Shown: one piece after another, positions 30,985-41,460 of the stretch
Numbering within the stretch: the stretch's first letter is position 1
Layout of the letters: each line of letters opens with the position of its first letter
DNA from: Liolophura sinensis
Lineage: Eukaryota; Mollusca; Polyplacophora; Chitonida; Chitonidae
NCBI RefSeq assembly: GCF_032854445.1
Contig: NC_088301.1
Span: 28,382,402 to 28,446,401, forward strand
Direction of reading: 5' to 3'
Length of the DNA: 64,000 nucleotides
Notes under the pieces: generated by a model
What the model was told of the DNA's origin: nothing
Seen by the model: only the letters and a program-made list of their open reading frames with translations
The model's database searches: none
Position numbers and translations under genes: made by a program

Positions 30985-31801
30985 TGACCAGGAATGAGTC
31001 CCCACCAGGTTGTGTTCAGTGTGGCAAAATGCTGACAAAGGCGTTGCAGTGTACCGGATGTAATTCCGTTGCATACTGTTCAATAGGCCGTCAGACAGTA
31101 CATTGGCCAAGTCATACACCTGTGTGTTCAGCCATTCAACAACTGGAAAAACCACGAGATTGTTTATGGCCAGAACCAACTAGCAGAACTCAAGTACAGA
31201 TGATAAATTTAGTTGGCAACAGGTGTAAAATGCTGTGCACTTTAGAGGGAATAACAACTGAAGTTCTGTGGGACACTGGGACACAGGCGTGTCCCTTGGC
31301 AATTCACTGGGTTAAAGAACACTTACTTCAATCTGAAATAAAACATAAGGCAGATATCCTTGGAGACATTTAACAATATCAGCAGCTAATGGGATCAATA
31401 TCCCATTCAAGGATTGGCTCCCAATAAACTTTCGTTTACTAGGAGACAATACCAGTCAGGAACTTAGTGTCCCATTCCTGGTGTCCGATGTAAAGGGTAT
31501 GAGTGAGCCTATTATAGGATACAAAGTGATCAAATTCTATCTGGACAACAGTCGTGAAACTGGACTTGACTTTAAGGTTAATTTGATTCAGTCAGGTTTA
31601 CCCACTGTTGATAAGAGAACACTGACTGCTGTGGTTAACTTAATTAATCAGAAAACAAACACAGAATTGGGCTTTGTAACTACAGCTGAAAAAACCTACA
31701 AAGTGCCAGCCAGAGAGACTGTTGTAATGAAATGTTTCATAAGAGCCAGAGTCGATGATTGTTCAGATGTAATATTTGAACCAAATGTGGAGCATTTGTG
31801 A
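30981..31801 (+). pseudogene. pol: Gypsy pol start: MYND-like finger and retroviral-type protease
   Basis: Translation from ATG 30,981 reads a MYND-type zinc finger (CVQCGKML, CTGCNSVAYCS, HWPSHTPVC), with one expected cysteine replaced by arginine. About 60 residues later comes an aspartic protease active-site motif VLWDTGTQACPL. After a stop at 31,371-31,373 the protease flap region continues in other frames (LGDNTSQELSVPF near 31,440) and is followed by 31,481-31,801. The protease would mature Gag-Pol. A MYND finger between gag and protease is unusual to me. Several stops make it inactive. Confidence 0.65.
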
Positions 31802-31992
31802 CCTGAAGGTGTACAAGTTCACGGTTTATTGATGACTATTAACAAAAGGACCAGAGTGGCTGTTGATGTAATTGTAACAAATTTGTTAACACAAGAAGTA
31901 AGTATTTAGGGCGGTTGCCATGTTGGCACATTGCATCATTCAAACTGTCATTCCCATAAATGTTTTAAAGTCTGTAGAATCTTCACAGTCTG

Positions 31993-32757
31993 GTGTTACA
32001 CATAATCATGGAGAGGAACTGTGGCATTCGCCAATTAACAAACAGTTGTCTAACAGAAGATGAGAAATATAAAGTCAGGGAAATGTTGTATGAAGAATCT
32101 TCCGTGTTTGAAAGGGATGGAAATGACATTGGCTTTGCCCCAGAACTGGTGAAACAGATGATTCACCAGTTCAGCAGAACTACATATCTTTGCCATTTCC
32201 TCTCTACCAGGAAGTCAAAGACTATTTAATAACGCTGATCGAGAATGAGTGGGTAAGGAAAAGTAAATCACAGTTTTCGAGTCCAATGATTTGCGTCCGG
32301 AAAGGACGGCTCTCTGCGTCTTTGTATTGACTACCGGAAGTAAAATCGGAAGACTGTTCCGGCGAGGCTGCCAATCCCAAGAATGCAGGATGCCTTGAAC
32401 ACTTTAGGCGGGAAAAGCTGGTTTTTCCTACTGGATCAAGGGAAAGCCTAACATCAAGGGTTTGTGAAGGAAGAGTGACGGCACATGACAGCATTTATTA
32501 GTCCTTGGGGACTGTATGAATGGAATAGGATTCTCTTCGCCCTTTCTGGTGGGCCAGGCGTCTTTCAATCCTTTATGGAGGAAATCCTTAGTGACATGCT
32601 TGACAAGATCTGTATTCCCTACTTGGACGATGTACTCGTATTCAGCGATACCTTCGACGACCACCCTCAGCACACTAGACAAGGGCTTCGCAGTCTCAAG
32701 GACAGAGTAATAAAACTGAAACCAAAGAAGTGTCAGATGATTCGACATTAGGTTCGA
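31993..32757 (+). pseudogene. pol: Gypsy reverse transcriptase, fragmented
   Basis: Fragments in successive frames show the usual order: an N-terminal connection (CLTEDEKYKVREML), then DYLITLIENEWVRKSKSQFSS, then WNRILFALSGGPGVFQSFME, the catalytic YLDDVLVFSDT (about 32,620-32,650) and KLKPKKC before a stop near 32,750. The central F/TDL..GY region is degraded. This is the DNA-synthesising core of a Ty3/Gypsy element. At least four frameshifts and stops are present. Confidence 0.85.
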
Positions 32758-32761
32758 TATC

Positions 32762-33371
32762 TTGGCCACCTGGTGTCAAGGGATGGCTATCGGATGGAAC
32801 CGGCTGAGAAAGAGCCTGTGTGAAAACTCAGACACTCCTCCACAGACGGTAGGGCAGCTGGGGCAGATGTTAGGCTTCCTCGGATATAACCGGAAATACT
32901 TTGCTAACTTTTCTAGACGAGCAAAAGTGCTGTATGATCTCTTGAAAAGGAAAGATTCCCCTCAGAAGTCAAAACTGTTAAAAACGTCCAAATACGCCCA
33001 AGAAAATCCTAAACAAACTATCCAGTGGACTGCAGAACATCAAGAAACACTAGATGAACTGGTTGATGATTTGCTGTCCGAACATGTCATGGCGTACCCA
33101 GATTTTGGTAAGATGTTCATTCTTCATGTGGATGCAGCACAGACGGGCTTAGGAGCTGTGTTATACCAAACGAGGGACAATGGACAGTTTGCTGTGGTTG
33201 CCTATGGGTCGAGGACATTAACTCCTGCAGAAGAGAAGTATTACCTACATTCGGGCAAGTTAGAGTTCCTAGCCCTCAAATGGGCGATCTGCGAGAGATT
33301 TCGTGATTACCTGTATTTCTCTCCTGGATTTGAGGTTTTTAGTGACAACAACCCAGTGACTTATATCTTAA
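32762..33371 (+). pseudogene. pol: Gypsy RT connection and RNase H, 5' part
   Basis: An open stretch of about 205 codons includes LGQMLGFLGYNRKYFANFSR (RT thumb and connection) and RNase H blocks MFILHVDAAQTGLGAVLYQ, AVVAYGSRTLTPAEEKYYLH, LEFLALKWAICERFRDYL and FEVFSDNNPVTYILT. It is interrupted exactly at TTAA 33,368-33,371 by the 1,080-bp TTAA-flanked element and resumes at 34,456 with the LTSAKMDSALHRWV block. Confidence 0.88.
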
Positions 33372-34451
33372 CTCATTGACTCCGACAGCTCCCTGCAGCC
33401 GCCAGTACAGCGGCGGGCTGTTGCCGTGCCTGCCTTCCGCCCGAGCAGGTGTCAGTGATCAGCCTCAACGGCCGTACTCGCCTCTGTGTGAGATTACACT
33501 GTAACGGCGAGTGACGCTGAGCATTTTTCTATCTTAGCATTCTAAAGATTGTTAATTTTTGTCATTTATGTTTATTCTACGTAATCTTGTAAAATATTAG
33601 TGTGGTTGTGGACGTACATTCATAAAGACATCTATAAAATGGGATTATCGAACTGAACATTCACAGAAAATGCGACACCAGCGAAAGGTATCGTATTTTT
33701 GAAGGTGGTGATAGCGGAATTCCTGTACATAACCCTCGCTTTTCTGAATAAAAGTATTTGTTTATAAGTCATCAAACTATGAGGAAATACAGAGAAACCA
33801 GTTATTATCGTGGGTTTGTTGAAGTGTTGAATAGAGCCGTACTATAGTCAGACGTTTTCTCACTTCAGCTACGCAAAAATACCAAAACATTTTGCCGCCG
33901 AATACATTCGTCGTTCATTGGTCAGTAGTTGCCCTAGATTCTATCACGTGACAAAGCGGGACAGAATCATTGGTCAGTTATATTCAGGTCAGACCTACAC
34001 ACTCCTTTCAGAATGAATAATAAACATAAAACAAAATAATGTCGGCATCATCAGATTCACTTTCCGATACACTAATATCTGATTCAATTTCACATTCTCT
34101 GTCAGCAGACGGTCTATCATCGGTTGTGAAACCTAAACAATCCTCTTCTTCGCTGGATTCGGCCAAGGAAAACATGTTTACAGTCAAGCGTGTGCGACTC
34201 GAAAAAAGGGCCTAATTTTGTTGTTAGGCATTCAAGCCAATAAAAACAAATCTAAGAGAACAAGACAGGTGTGTTTTGACTAATTTATACTTAAACAAAA
34301 CATTTGAAGGCAAAATATGCACCCAGTGAGAACTGCGGGTTTAGCCGCTCCTCGGGAAATGAGGTCCTGTCGGCCGCGCGGATATACCCGCTCCTCGGGT
34401 TGAGACAGAGCACTCTGCATGCGGCCTGAGCCGCGCGTCGGAGTGAATGAG
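33372..34451. mobile_element. piggyBac-like non-autonomous element with TTAA target duplication
   Basis: The termini are CTCATTGACTCCGAC and, inverted, CTCATTCACTCCGAC (14 of 15 identical). TTAA flanks both ends (33,368-33,371 and 34,452-34,455). TTAA duplication is the hallmark of the piggyBac superfamily. The ends are G+C-rich with hairpin potential (CCGCCAGTACAGCGGCGG), and the centre is A+T-rich. No transposase catalytic domain is present, only a 58-codon frame at 34,039-34,215. The element cleanly splits the Gypsy RNase H reading. Confidence 0.82.
34039..34215 (+). CDS. Small Ser/Asp-rich frame inside the piggyBac-like element
   Basis: ATG 34,039 to TAA 34,215 encodes 58 aa with a Ser/Asp-rich N-terminus (MSASSDSLSDTLISDS) and a basic end (VKRVRLEKRA). 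Acidic, Ser-rich N-termini occur in piggyBac transposases, so this may be the remaining 5' end of a deleted transposase gene, or chance. There is no domain evidence. Coding status is uncertain. Confidence 0.3.
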   Translation: MSASSDSLSDTLISDSISHSLSADGLSSVVKPKQSSSSLDSAKENMFTVKRVRLEKRA

Positions 34452-34455
34452 TTAA

Positions 34456-36550
34456 CAAGTGCCAAAATGGACAGTGCACTGCACAGATGGGTTGCCGAAT
34501 TGTCTGACTTCGAATTCACAATAAGGTACAAACCAGGTAAAACAAACTGTGATGCCGATGGGCTTTCAAGGATGCCTCTTGATATCAATGAAGCCAGGAA
34601 ACAGCACCCACAGGTCATCGCCTAGGATGCCTTTGTGGTGTAAATACTATAACCTGTCCGGACAATGTTCTAATCGCTTCTGTGTCTAATGACGTAAACC
34701 TTGTTCAAGGCGACCGACTGTGCTACACCGTTGCAAAGAATACCCATGCAAGAAATTGTTAAAGCGCAGAGGGGCGATGAAGACATTGGTGCTGTGATAC
34801 CGCATGTTAGAACCGGTAAGCGCCCTTCATTCAATCAGACGAAAGTGCCTTTACAACTGCTGAAAGAATTCAGCAAGCTGAGCTTTGACGAAAATGGTGT
34901 GCTCGTGAGGAAGAACACGTTACCTGGAGGAACAGAACGTACTCAGATTGTGCTTCCAAAAAGTGGCGAATACTTGTTATGAAAGAACTGCATGACAATA
35001 TGGGGCATATGGGCGCTAAACGTGTGATCTGACTGATACGAGAGCTCTTCTACAGGCCTAACATGGCTGCTGAGGTAGAACATTACGTCAACAGTGAGTG
35101 TGGATGTCTCAAGGACAAGGTGCCAAACAAAGCTACTCGAGCACCTCTCCAACCATTTGTGACCAGCTCACCGTTCGAACTGGTGTGCATTGACTTTGTC
35201 CATCTGGAAAAAGCTAAGGGCGGGTTCGAGTACTTGTTAATAGTTGTTGACCACTTTACTCGCTTTGTGGAATTGTACCCCACAAGGAATAAGGCTGGGA
35301 AAACTGAATCCCCGGTTCAGATTTCCGGCACGTCACCACGATCAGGGTGGGGAATTCCAGAAGGAGTTGTTTTGTGACCTACAGAAACTTTGTGGCATGG
35401 TTAGCTCGAGAACAACCCCGTAGCACCCACAAGGAAACGGGAAGGCAGAACGATTTAATCGGACAATTTTAGGCATGTTGAAAACCTTGTCCTCCAGAGA
35501 GTAAATCGGACAATTTTAGGCATGTTGAAAACCTTGTCCTCCAGAGAGAAGCCTAACTGGAAAGAACACATAAACAAACTTGTACACGCCTACAAATGTA
35601 TGAAGAATGATTCTACAGGTTATTCGCCGTTTTTCCTATTGTTCGGACGATCTCCTTGTCTTTCTGTGGACATTTGTTGACATTCAGACACCAAAGAATG
35701 CCAAGACTCACAAACAGTACGTCCATGAATGGGAAACAAATATGAGACAAGCGTACAGATTGGCTTCTGAAACAGCAGCAAATCAGCAGCCAAAGGCAAG
35801 AAGAACCGCGACAGCAAAATGATGTCAAACATCCTTTAGCCAAATGACCGGGTTCTTGTTCCGAATTTAGCAGAACGAGGTGGGCTTGGAAAACTGAGAT
35901 CGTGGTGGGAAGACAAGGAGCATGTCGTCCTCCAGCGCCTAAGCGATGAGAGTCCTGTCTATCAAGTAAAAGATGAGGATGGAACTGGCAAAGTTCGGAC
36001 ATTGCACAGAAACCTGCTCATGCTTTGTGATAATCTTCCACTGGAAAAGACCTACCCGACCAAAGTCAGGAAAAATACCCCGGAAAGTTAAGGAAACAGG
36101 GAAGCGCGACACCGAGGAACAGCCAGGGACTGATACGGAGTCTACTGATCTTGATTGGCAAGAGTGGTTTGTGGAACACCCACACTGTCCATTCAAGCTC
36201 AACCATCAGGCTGAATCTTTCATTCCGAGAAGTGAAGTGACACAACACGAGAACACTTTCTACAGTGGATGGGACGCGGCCAGTGATAGTGTTCATTCCA
36301 GTTCGGATAGTGACACTGAAGATAATGGAACTGTGCGACGGAGACAACGATCCAAGAGGACAATCAAACCACCGTCCCGGCTGACTTCCGACACAATGGG
36401 AAATGCCTCTGAGTACAGATCGCCTTCTTGTTGGAGGACAGAAAATTGTGACCGAGTAACCGTCGCGTGGCCATGGCAGCATTTCCCCCTAGAGGTAGGT
36501 TCATCATTTCCGATGTGGTGGACCCCATTGCAACCAGTGGGTCAGTGAAT
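34456..36550 (+). pseudogene. pol: Gypsy RNase H end and integrase, fragmented
   Basis: After the TTAA insertion, LHRWVAELSDFEFTIRYKPG closes the RNase H/connector region. Integrase pieces follow: LHDNMGHMGAKRV and CGCLKDK (HHCC zinc region, about 34,990-35,120), FELVCIDFVHLE (first Asp), an LLIVVDHFTRFVELYPT strand, HDQGGEFQKELF in another frame (second Asp), and GNGKAERFNRTILGML (Glu). A 49-bp tandem duplication lies at about 35,455-35,549. The C-terminal region (35,850-36,550) has GRVL- and RNLL-like segments followed by acidic, Ser-rich sequence. Multiple stops make it inactive. Confidence 0.8.
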
Positions 36551-36607
36551 TGAAGACTTGATTGTTCGGACTGTGAACTGTGGCGGTTAAGTGTTAAATA
36601 ACATTTC

Positions 36608-36775
36608 TCCAGCTCATGCTGGCTTCCTCTCCGGCCGTAAGTGGGAAGGTCTTCCAGCAAGCTGTGGATGGTCGTGGGTTTCTCCCGGGCTCTGTCCGGT
36701 TTCTACCCACCATAATGCTGGCCGCCGTCGAATAAGTGAAATATTCTTGAGTACGGCGTAAAAACACCAATCAAA

Positions 36776-36808
<33 letters not shown>
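36608..36808 (+). mobile_element. SINE, 5'-truncated, with 12-bp target duplication
   Basis: The body (CTGGCTTCCTCTCC...GAGTACGGCGTAAAAACACCAA) is followed by an (AAAT)n tail. AAATAACATTTC flanks both ends (36,596-36,607 and 36,809-36,820). The tRNA-like head seen in the 30.1-kb and 59.6-kb copies is missing. It lies in the 3' non-coding part of the Gypsy element. Confidence 0.85.
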
Positions 36809-36814
<6 letters not shown>

Positions 36815-36820
36815 CATTTC

Positions 36821-37238
36821 CTTTGTAGACTTTGCAGTTTAAGTTTTGAACTGATCCAGAACATTGGGATTGTTGAATTTTTGGGAGAAATTATAATCAG
36901 TTACAGTTGACTCGGCTGTTGAGTGTTACAAGGGCACGAGACTTTAAAAGTGATCCACTGAAAAAGTCACTGTTTTTAATAGAGTTTTAGAAAAGATTGG
37001 AAAACAAGGTAATGTAATCTTCCTAACTAAGCGTAGAAGTAGCATCACATGAATCTGTTGAGAACAGAAATTTGACATGGATTTTCTTAGACTGGCCATC
37101 TAATAAAACTTTACGTTGAATATGCCTAGGATATTACATCATCGGTCATGTAGCGATAGATTTGGTGGAATCAGTTGAAGTGTGGACGAGCCATGAACGT
37201 AGCTGATATCGGGACGACATTTATTTATTGGCGGAGAG
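36821..37238 (+). other. Gypsy 3' non-coding region and polypurine tract
   Basis: No frame is supportable. The last nine bases before the 3' LTR (GGCGGAGAG, 37,230-37,238) fit a polypurine tract used to prime plus-strand DNA. An upstream ACATTTATTTATTGG is A/T-rich. Confidence 0.5.
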
Positions 37239-38015
37239 TGTAGCGATCGTAGGTAATAAGCAATGTTGTTCTAAGGGACATAACTGTTGGGTGTTAGACA
37301 GGAGGAGAATCCCCAACATGTGCGTTGACACGGAGTGAAACCATCGTTCTGATTGGTTGATCGGGAGGATGAGACTGGTTGTCCACCATCTTCCATTAAA
37401 AGATCTATGCCATCTAAATAATTTGTCTCGTCTCTTCTGTGTTACAAGTAAGATTCAGAGGCCATCTGCCCCTCGGTAACACGCCATTTTAGTTCTTGTT
37501 GTGTTGTAGTTCCTAGCTGATCTATAAAAACTGATATAATGTGGTTAGCTTTGAAGATATTTTTGGAAGAGTAGTTCATAAACCTAAAAATGCATGTTCG
37601 CTTACTGTTTGGCAAGGTGTTGTTGTTGTTGTTACAAGCCCAAGAGCGTTAAATCCTTGCTAGAATTAGTCTAAGAGATAATGGTACACTAGTATGGCAG
37701 ATTTCATAGTTTTTGAGGCATTTGTAGTGTAGTTACGTGTGTAACAAAGTAATTCAGTCAGTAATTCAGTCAGTGTTCAAACGGGTGTACATGAACCCAC
37801 TAGTGAATGTAGCGATTTATGGGAGACAACTCTCAATGACATTCTAATTCAGGGGGAAATACTCTGTCCAGAATTGTAATGTAATATCATTGTATACGAT
37901 GGATGGGACTGGTTGTTCGCCATCTTCCATTAAAAGTTCTATGCCATCTAAATAATTTTTCTCGTCTCGTCTGTGTTACAGTCCTACATTGCGCCAGACC
38001 ATAGGAAGGGCAACA
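37239..38015 (+). repeat. Gypsy 3' long terminal repeat
   Basis: It begins TGTAGCGATCGTAGG and ends GGCAACA, like the 5' LTR. It keeps both copies of an ~85-bp internal module (about 37,365-37,445 and 37,900-37,980: GACTGGTTGT...CCATTAAAAG...TCTCGTCTC), whereas the 5' LTR has lost part of the first. Point differences and indels between the LTRs show the insertion is not recent. Confidence 0.85.
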
Positions 38016-39028
38016 CTTACTACATTGTAGCTGAAGTCAATCAGCAAAGTAATCAGGTAAAACTTCGAAAGTGGAAACATTGTTCAAATGAGGTTGCAAA
38101 GAAGATAATCCGACGTATTTTGTGCCAACAAATGGAATGGTGAAAACTGTATTTGTAGCTCTTGCGGCGTATAAGTCATGGTTGATGTCATATTTGTGTG
38201 CCCAGCAAAGGATTTTACACCTTAGAAACCAGCAAAATTTGCAATTTTTTTTAACACTCGTCATGTGCTGACATTATTCCACATCTTTTGACACCTTAAT
38301 TATGTGGGTCAGTGTTAAGTTGTAGACTGTATCAAATACCTTCCATTTTCTATATACAAATGATGTGGTATAGTAGCATATTTACAGAAAGGCATTGGGT
38401 TCGTCTTCGACTTTGAAATAACACAGTTGCTGGGACAGTTTAATGAGCTTGACCCACAGATTGGACGTCTTCTAGGCTATCAAAAAGCACATTAGTTACA
38501 GCTGAAAATTTTATATAGAAATGACTAATCGCGATGGTACCTACCACATTTTAACTGATGTCAATCAGCAACGTAATTTTGCCAAAATTTAAAACTGGAC
38601 CAATTGTTCAAATGCGCCTGCAAAAGAAGTAATCCGACGTATTTTGTAACGAGAAATCGAATGGTGCAAACCGCATTGCTCTCCGACCATTACTTTTAGC
38701 TGTAGCGGCGTTTAAATCATGGTTTTCGTCATAATTGTGTGTCCAGCAATGGATTTCTCTCCTTAGAAACCAGAGCAAGAACCTTCTATTTTCTATACAC
38801 AAATGATAAGGTTTGGTAGTAGATGCAGGTAAAGCCATTGGGTTAGTCTTCGACTTAGAAGTAAGACCATTGCTGGGTCAGTTAAATGGCCATGGCCCAA
38901 AAATTGGACGTCTTCTGGGCTACCGAACGGCAGTTTTAGCGACAGTTTAATATAGAAATGACTAGTCTCGATGGCACACACTACATTGTAGGTGATGTCA
39001 GTTAGCAAAGTGATAATGCAAAAATTCA
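38016..39028 (+). repeat. Satellite array A, right part
   Basis: The same units as 7,771-9,497 resume directly after the Gypsy LTR: ACATTGTAGCTGAAGTCAATCAGCAAA (38,023), TCTATATACAAATGATG (about 38,349) and CGATGGTACC (38,532), with a final partial unit ending CAAAAATTCA at 39,028, where Polinton copy 2 begins. The orientation is opposite to array B (50,191-53,098). Confidence 0.82.
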
Positions 39029-39105
39029 AGTAGTATAGGGAAGGAGGTTTCTGGCGCACACCCCCCTTGGGGCCCTCCCCAGAACAAATAGAGGCCCCCA
39101 CACAC
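39029..39105 (+). repeat. Polinton copy 2 left TIR
   Basis: AGTAGTATAGGGAAGGAGG, then a CCTCCCCAGAACAAATAGAGG block, pairs in inverted orientation with about 50,110-50,190. It has only one module, unlike copy 1. The 39,106-39,412 segment behind it has no gene and differs from copies 1 and 3. Confidence 0.85.
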
Positions 39106-39412
39106 TCAGTGTTAATCATTAGTGGGAAAAGTGTGATATATTTGGTGCCCCCCAAAACAGTCAATTCCTGGGGTCCAATAGTAATAGGGGCCTACATTAT
39201 TTCCAGTGATATAAAGCTATTAAAAGGTCTCGATTTTCAATGATACAGTGGCAATAAAGTGTCTCGGCAGACCCCCTGCTTATTTACGGCGGCCCCCAAA
39301 CCCCCTGGACGCCCTATTGTCAGATCCTGGCTAAAGCCCTGCATCCGGGGCCCTCGAGACAGAGCTTGGGGTTCCAAACAAGTTCCCCCTGGGCACCTCC
39401 CCAGAACATCAT

Positions 39413-40083
39413 TCAGAAAGAGCGTTTTTCAGCTCTTGCCGAGCTAGTTTTCGGCCGCGATCTATAAGCTGTTTTTTTTGTGCTTTCATCGATCTCTACG
39501 GCGTTGAATGCCTTACGAGACTTAGCGCGTATCTCCTGCTTCAGATCAGAGTAGTTCTTGAGCTCCTGAACGACTTGCCTGTACTCAACGTCCGAAATAA
39601 CACCATCAGATAATGCCGTAGATACCTGCGCACAGATGCTATTAAGTTTGGCCCCAGCCAACAGCCATATATCGTTATGTTTCTTGGCCTTTGCGTGAAG
39701 TCGGCGGCTAACGAATTTTGAGGCGACATTTAAGACACCGCAAGCTAAGGCCGCAGCTTCCATGGCCAAGACAGCAGAGGCTGCAATTATTGTTGTGAGT
39801 AGTTCCACACCTGCAACCCCTAGCCCCAAACCGGCCGTGAGCATGGCCGAATCAAGGGCCTTGGCGGGTAAGACACCGCGCCGGTACTTTTGTACCAAGC
39901 CCGACGGAGATCTCGCTCAGATTCAAGCTGCCTCTGTATTTCGCTGATATACTGCAGGCGATGGGCGTGCGCCACACCCTCCGGGGGGTTTTCAACCTAA
40001 ATCGTCGGCGTGGTCGGGGCCAAGATATGGTCATCCGTAATCGTCGGCTCTTCATCCGTGATCGCTGGGTACAGTCGTCCCAT
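39413..40083 (-). pseudogene. Gly/Ala-rich hydrophobic Polinton protein (copy 2), frameshifted
   Basis: Orthologue of 28,866-29,528. It starts at ATG 40,083, is frame-shifted around 39,890 (where a run shortened to GGCTTGGTACAAAAG), then keeps the hydrophobic hairpin and the GVISDVEYRQVVQELKNYSD helix. Near the end, a T-run change (GCTGTTTTTTTTG, about 39,468) moves the last ~20 residues out of frame. Confidence 0.65.
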
Positions 40084-40093
40084 ATTGTCCGTC

Positions 40094-40917
40094 CTATGAA
40101 TCAATAACGTCGGTAAACTCTAAATCATCATCGGGAATACTAACACGAAAGCTGCGAAGTCTTATACCGGACTCTAAATAGATGTTATTGAGATTGGCAT
40201 CGGCCCCTGCAAAGACCCGTATATCCTCGAGAGAGCTCCGGATGACTGGGTCGCCCTGGGCCGGTACTTTGATCATAAGTCTGAGCTCCTTTCCATCGTG
40301 GTCTGCAGGCCACTTTAGTCTCACCCCGGTAATCAAGGAGGAACGGCGCTGAGAAGCCGCGCCAAGTAGGATGTTGAAGATAAGTATAGATACCGGGTTT
40401 ATTCGTAGCATGGCCGTAGATTTGGATTGCGCGCTAAGACGTACGGTCTCTACACCTGGTGCCGCAGATAGTGTAAAGTAACCTCCTCCACCCAAAGCTA
40501 TATGACAGTCGCTGGCTGGTACCCACGACACGAAAGAGGTTCCGGAATTGAAAACTTTTTTCACCCACGCCCCGGTGGTCTGGGCCGTCATCGGGGTCAC
40601 CTTCACATCTATAAACCAATTGGGGTCGCGAGCACTGGTAAGAACAAAGCGGTCTTCAAGGCGAATTAATGAGAGTTTTGTTCTTCAATCACCTCAGACG
40701 GCGACCTGCGCTCTTGCTCTACAGAGGAAGAGACATCTTGAAGGAAAGCAAACGTGGTAGGTTCTGCTTGCCCTCCGTAAGCTTTTTGCGGATGTACTTG
40801 AAACTGGAAGGCGTAGATTTTACCTTCCTGGCCATGCAGTTCGAACTCCGACACATCTGCCAAGTCGCTTAAAGACAGGCACGCAGGCGTGGGACCGGCT
40901 GCGTCCAACATACTCAT
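40094..40917 (-). pseudogene. Beta-rich Polinton protein (copy 2), frameshifted once
   Basis: Orthologue of the intact copy 3 gene (54,688-55,548). It starts MSMLDAAGPTPACLSLSDLA at 40,917 and shifts near 40,670. The remainder (40,606-40,094) is open to FTDVIDS. Its start codon overlaps the stop of the penton-like gene as ATGA, which shows the tight packing of this group. Confidence 0.65.
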
Positions 40918-41450
40918 TGTATTTCTAGGGTAGCACTGAGGTACTCTACATTAATATACTTGCCGCTTTTGTCTAAAAGTGCCACGGTCAAGTGCGTTAT
41001 ATAGTCGGCGCGCAAAGCTTTGTACTGTGGGTTGGGAAATGAAACCGTCTTCCCGCAGTTTATCCCTTCACCAGTCACGGCAATGGCCTGAAGTAGTGTT
41101 GAACCGCCACCAAAATCTGAGGTTATTCTCACGTTTTCTGAGGTGCTCAGTTCATCCAAATGCACGAAGACTTCTTTTTGTGTGACTAAGTTAGGTAGAT
41201 TTTCACCCTACATAGTCCCCCCTATGGGCTGGAATATGTCCTTGTCCAGCGTACAGACACTGTAGTAGCCCGTCGGCACTTCAACACGTTTGCCCTCAAG
41301 CAAGAAGCCCACTCCGGTGAGGATATTCACCCAGGCTGGATAGAATGTTATCTCGCGAAGGGCGGTTTTAAGGCGGCCGTCCAGGTTGTTAAGGGCATGA
41401 GGCAGCGTGTGCTGTGCCCCATTTAGAATGTCAGACAATGTGATGAACAT
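40914..41450 (-). pseudogene. Penton-like minor capsid protein (copy 2), internal deletion
   Basis: It starts at ATG 41,450 (MFITLSDIL). The frame runs to VCTLDKDIF and then joins PIGGT directly, showing a deletion of about 130 bp relative to copy 1. A TAG follows at about 41,208. The C-terminal half (HLDELSTSENVRI to YLSATLEIQ) is open from 41,165. Confidence 0.6.
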
Positions 41451-41460
41451 TTTAGCCACG

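Larger units (their letters stand above)
9498..38015 (+). mobile_element. Ty3/Gypsy-like LTR retrotransposon, degenerate, split by nested insertions
   Basis: Two direct LTRs (9,498-10,235 and 37,239-38,015) enclose gag, zinc knuckle, protease, reverse transcriptase, RNase H and integrase remnants, all on the plus strand in Ty3/Gypsy order. The internal region is interrupted by a LINE at 11,230-30,773 (which carries Polinton copy 1 and a SINE), a TTAA-flanked element at 33,372-34,451 and a SINE at 36,608-36,808. Numerous stops and frameshifts show it is dead. A purine-rich GGCGGAGAG immediately before the 3' LTR fits a polypurine tract. The flanking 5-mers are ACATA on the left and CTTAC on the right, so a clean target duplication is not visible. 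Both flanks are the same satellite, consistent with insertion into array A. Confidence 0.9.

Noticed and set aside
9493-38020. A clean target-site duplication for the Gypsy element
   Set aside because: The flanking pentamers ACATA and CTTAC do not match. A shifted boundary gives ACATA/ACTTA with one mismatch, but would break the CA terminus of the LTR.
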